NCBI GenBank assembly: GCA_965240325.2
Contig: OZ251237.1
Location: forward strand, 1,488,001 to 1,552,000
Direction: 5' to 3'
DNA from: Rebecca billardiae RCC1528
Lineage: Eukaryota; Haptophyta
Length of the DNA: 64,000 nucleotides
Part shown: one piece after another, positions 62,930-64,000 of the stretch
Numbering within the stretch: position 1 is the first letter of the stretch
How the letters are laid out: each line of letters starts with the position of its first letter
Program-made: the position numbers and the translations under genes
The notes under the pieces: generated by a model
Database searches by the model: none
What the model saw: the letters and a program-made list of their open reading frames with translations, nothing else
Told to the model about the DNA's origin: nothing

Positions 62930-63957
62930 GCGGGCGGCGGGCTCGGCGGCGGTGAGGGCGGCGGCGGCGAGGGCGAGGGCGGCGGCGGCGGCGGCGGCGA
63001 GGGGGGCGGCAGCGGCGAGGGCGGCGGCGGCGGCGAGGGCGGCGGGGTAGGGGGCGGCGGCGGCGAGGGCGGCGGCGGCGGCGAGGGCGGGGGCGATGGC
63101 GGCGATGGTGGCGGCGCTGGCGATGGCGGCGGCGGCGGCGGGCTCGGCGGCGGGGTGGGCGGCGGGCTCGGCGGCGGGCTCGGCGGCGGTGGCGAGGGTG
63201 ATGGCGGCGGCGGCGGCGATGGCGGCGGCGATGGGGGCGGCGGCGAGGGCGGCGGCGATGGTGGCGGCGATGGCGGCGGCGATGGCGGCGGGCTTGGCGG
63301 CGGGCTTGGCGGCGGCGGCGACGGCGGCGGCGAGGGCGGCGGCGAGGGCGGTGGGGATGGCGGCGGGCTCGGCGGCGGCGGCGATGGCGGCGGCGATGGC
63401 GGCGGCGAGGGCGGCGGCGATGGCGGCGGCGAGGGCGGCGGCGGTGATGGCGGCGGCGATGGTGGCGGCGAGGGCGGCGGCGAGGGCGGCGGCGTCGGCG
63501 GCGGCGAGGGCGGCGGGCTCGGCGGCGGCGAGGGCGGCGGCGTCGGCGGCGGCGAGGGCGGCGGCGAGGGCGGCGGCGTCGGCGGCGGCGAGGGCGGCGG
63601 GCTCGGCGGCGGCGAGGGCGGCGGCGTCGGCGGCGGCGAGGGCGGCGGCGAGGGCGGCGGCGATGGAGGCGGCGATGGAGGCGGGCTCGGCGGCGGCGAT
63701 GGTGGCGGCGATGGCGGCGGCGACGGCGGCGGCGATGGCGGTGGGGATGGTGGCGGGCTCGGCGGCGGCGGCGATGGCGGCGGCGATGGCGGCGGCGATG
63801 GCGGCGGCGAGGGCGGCGGGCTTGGCGGTGGGGATGGCGGCGAGCTCGGCGGCGGCGGCGAGGGCGGCGGCGAGGGCGGTGGCGAGGGCTGGGCGGCAGC
63901 CAGGATGACCAGCGCACCGAGCACGAGCACGCGCATCAGAGCAGGAGCACGCGCCAT
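60694..63957 (-). CDS. Cell-surface LRR protein with long Ser-Pro-rich domain
   Basis: 1087 residues, single exon. Residues 1-23 (MARAPALMRVLVLGALVILA) are a signal peptide. Residues ~24-545 are almost entirely SPPP repeats with occasional Thr or Ala, like hydroxyproline-rich cell-wall glycoproteins. Residues ~560-885 are leucine-rich repeats of the plant-like type: VPTEVGKIRGLESLVLSDV, MPTEIGYLTRLHDLEM and IPTEIGAMSGVSYLQL. After a second short Pro spacer, residues ~905-1012 form a compact domain with KGIARAVNVQPNRVEITGCK, a module I have no name for. A second SPPP spacer precedes a single transmembrane helix, GAIIGAVFGCCCLVGIAYLI (about 1052-1071), and a short basic tail. This is a type I surface protein, plausibly for adhesion or cell-wall contact. 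The start is the first ATG within the open frame that gives the leader. Confidence 0.75.
62340..63890. repeat. GGCGGCGAG-type minisatellite encoding SPPP repeats
   Basis: About 1.5 kb of 9-12-bp units (GGCGGCGAG and variants on the plus strand). On the minus strand it encodes Ser-Pro-Pro-Pro. The antisense frames encode poly-Gly/Ala/Glu and are shadows. Such tracts vary in length between alleles and are often mis-assembled. Confidence 0.9.
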
Positions 63958-64000
63958 CCTCGCGTCGGTGGTCCTGTACCGTGCGCACGACGCGCTCAAA

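Noticed and set aside
61364-63988. Long poly-Ala and Arg-rich frames across the SPPP tract on both strands
   Set aside because: These are simple translations of a 9-12-bp minisatellite in alternative frames. Only the SPPP frame has a leader and continues into a folded domain.

Overview
This window is nuclear DNA of a GC-rich alga with a secondary plastid, most likely a haptophyte; a pelagophyte or similar lineage is not excluded. The evidence is spliceosomal introns in many genes, eukaryote-only proteins (TOM40, eIF4E, FCP1, V-ATPase subunit a, a cyclin Y-like protein, F-box/RCC1 proteins), and a plastid-type presequence with a signal peptide followed by Ala-Phe (residues E16-A17-F18) on the HopJ-domain protein at 49605-50309. 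Introns are short and mostly begin GTGCG. A run of 100 N at 47996-48095 marks a scaffold gap.

Layout. 1-4375 is repeat territory: microsatellites, a scrambled inverted repeat and a first copy of a Helentron-like element. 4373-8992 holds a galactose-3-O-sulfotransferase-like gene, an ankyrin protein and a bacterial-type xanthine phosphoribosyltransferase. 9509-12753 is a second Helentron-like copy, on the minus strand, carrying remains of a coiled-coil gene. 13989-20755 is a compact cluster: FCP1 phosphatase and TOM40 (divergent), then a secreted coiled-coil protein and eIF4E (divergent). 20756-25560 has no recognisable gene but contains a 1.7-kb element bounded by mirror-image arrays of a 14-bp repeat. 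25561-26880 encodes a catalase-like protein with predicted lipidation at both ends. 27-30.4 kb is unresolved. 30.5-34.1 kb is a tandem duplication of an F-box/RCC1 gene. 34.5-41.9 kb has an uncertain gene with a perfect 123-bp internal duplication, a large IQ-motif protein and two small genes with N-terminal signal sequences. 41.9-46.8 kb has no convincing gene. 46.8-50.3 kb has two more divergent pairs, one cut by the gap. 52.7-53.8 kb is a near-perfect inverted repeat. 54.2-57.8 kb is a five-exon V-ATPase subunit a. 59.1-60.5 kb is the third Helentron-like copy. 60.7-64.0 kb encodes a Pro-rich LRR cell-surface protein.

The genes form no single pathway; most are housekeeping or membrane-trafficking functions. 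Six neighbouring pairs are head-to-head with start codons 54-419 bp apart, which suggests shared promoters. Many long antisense reading frames exist only because of high GC content. Intron boundaries were inferred by eye from reading-frame continuity, GT-AG ends and family conservation; no database search or RNA evidence was available.
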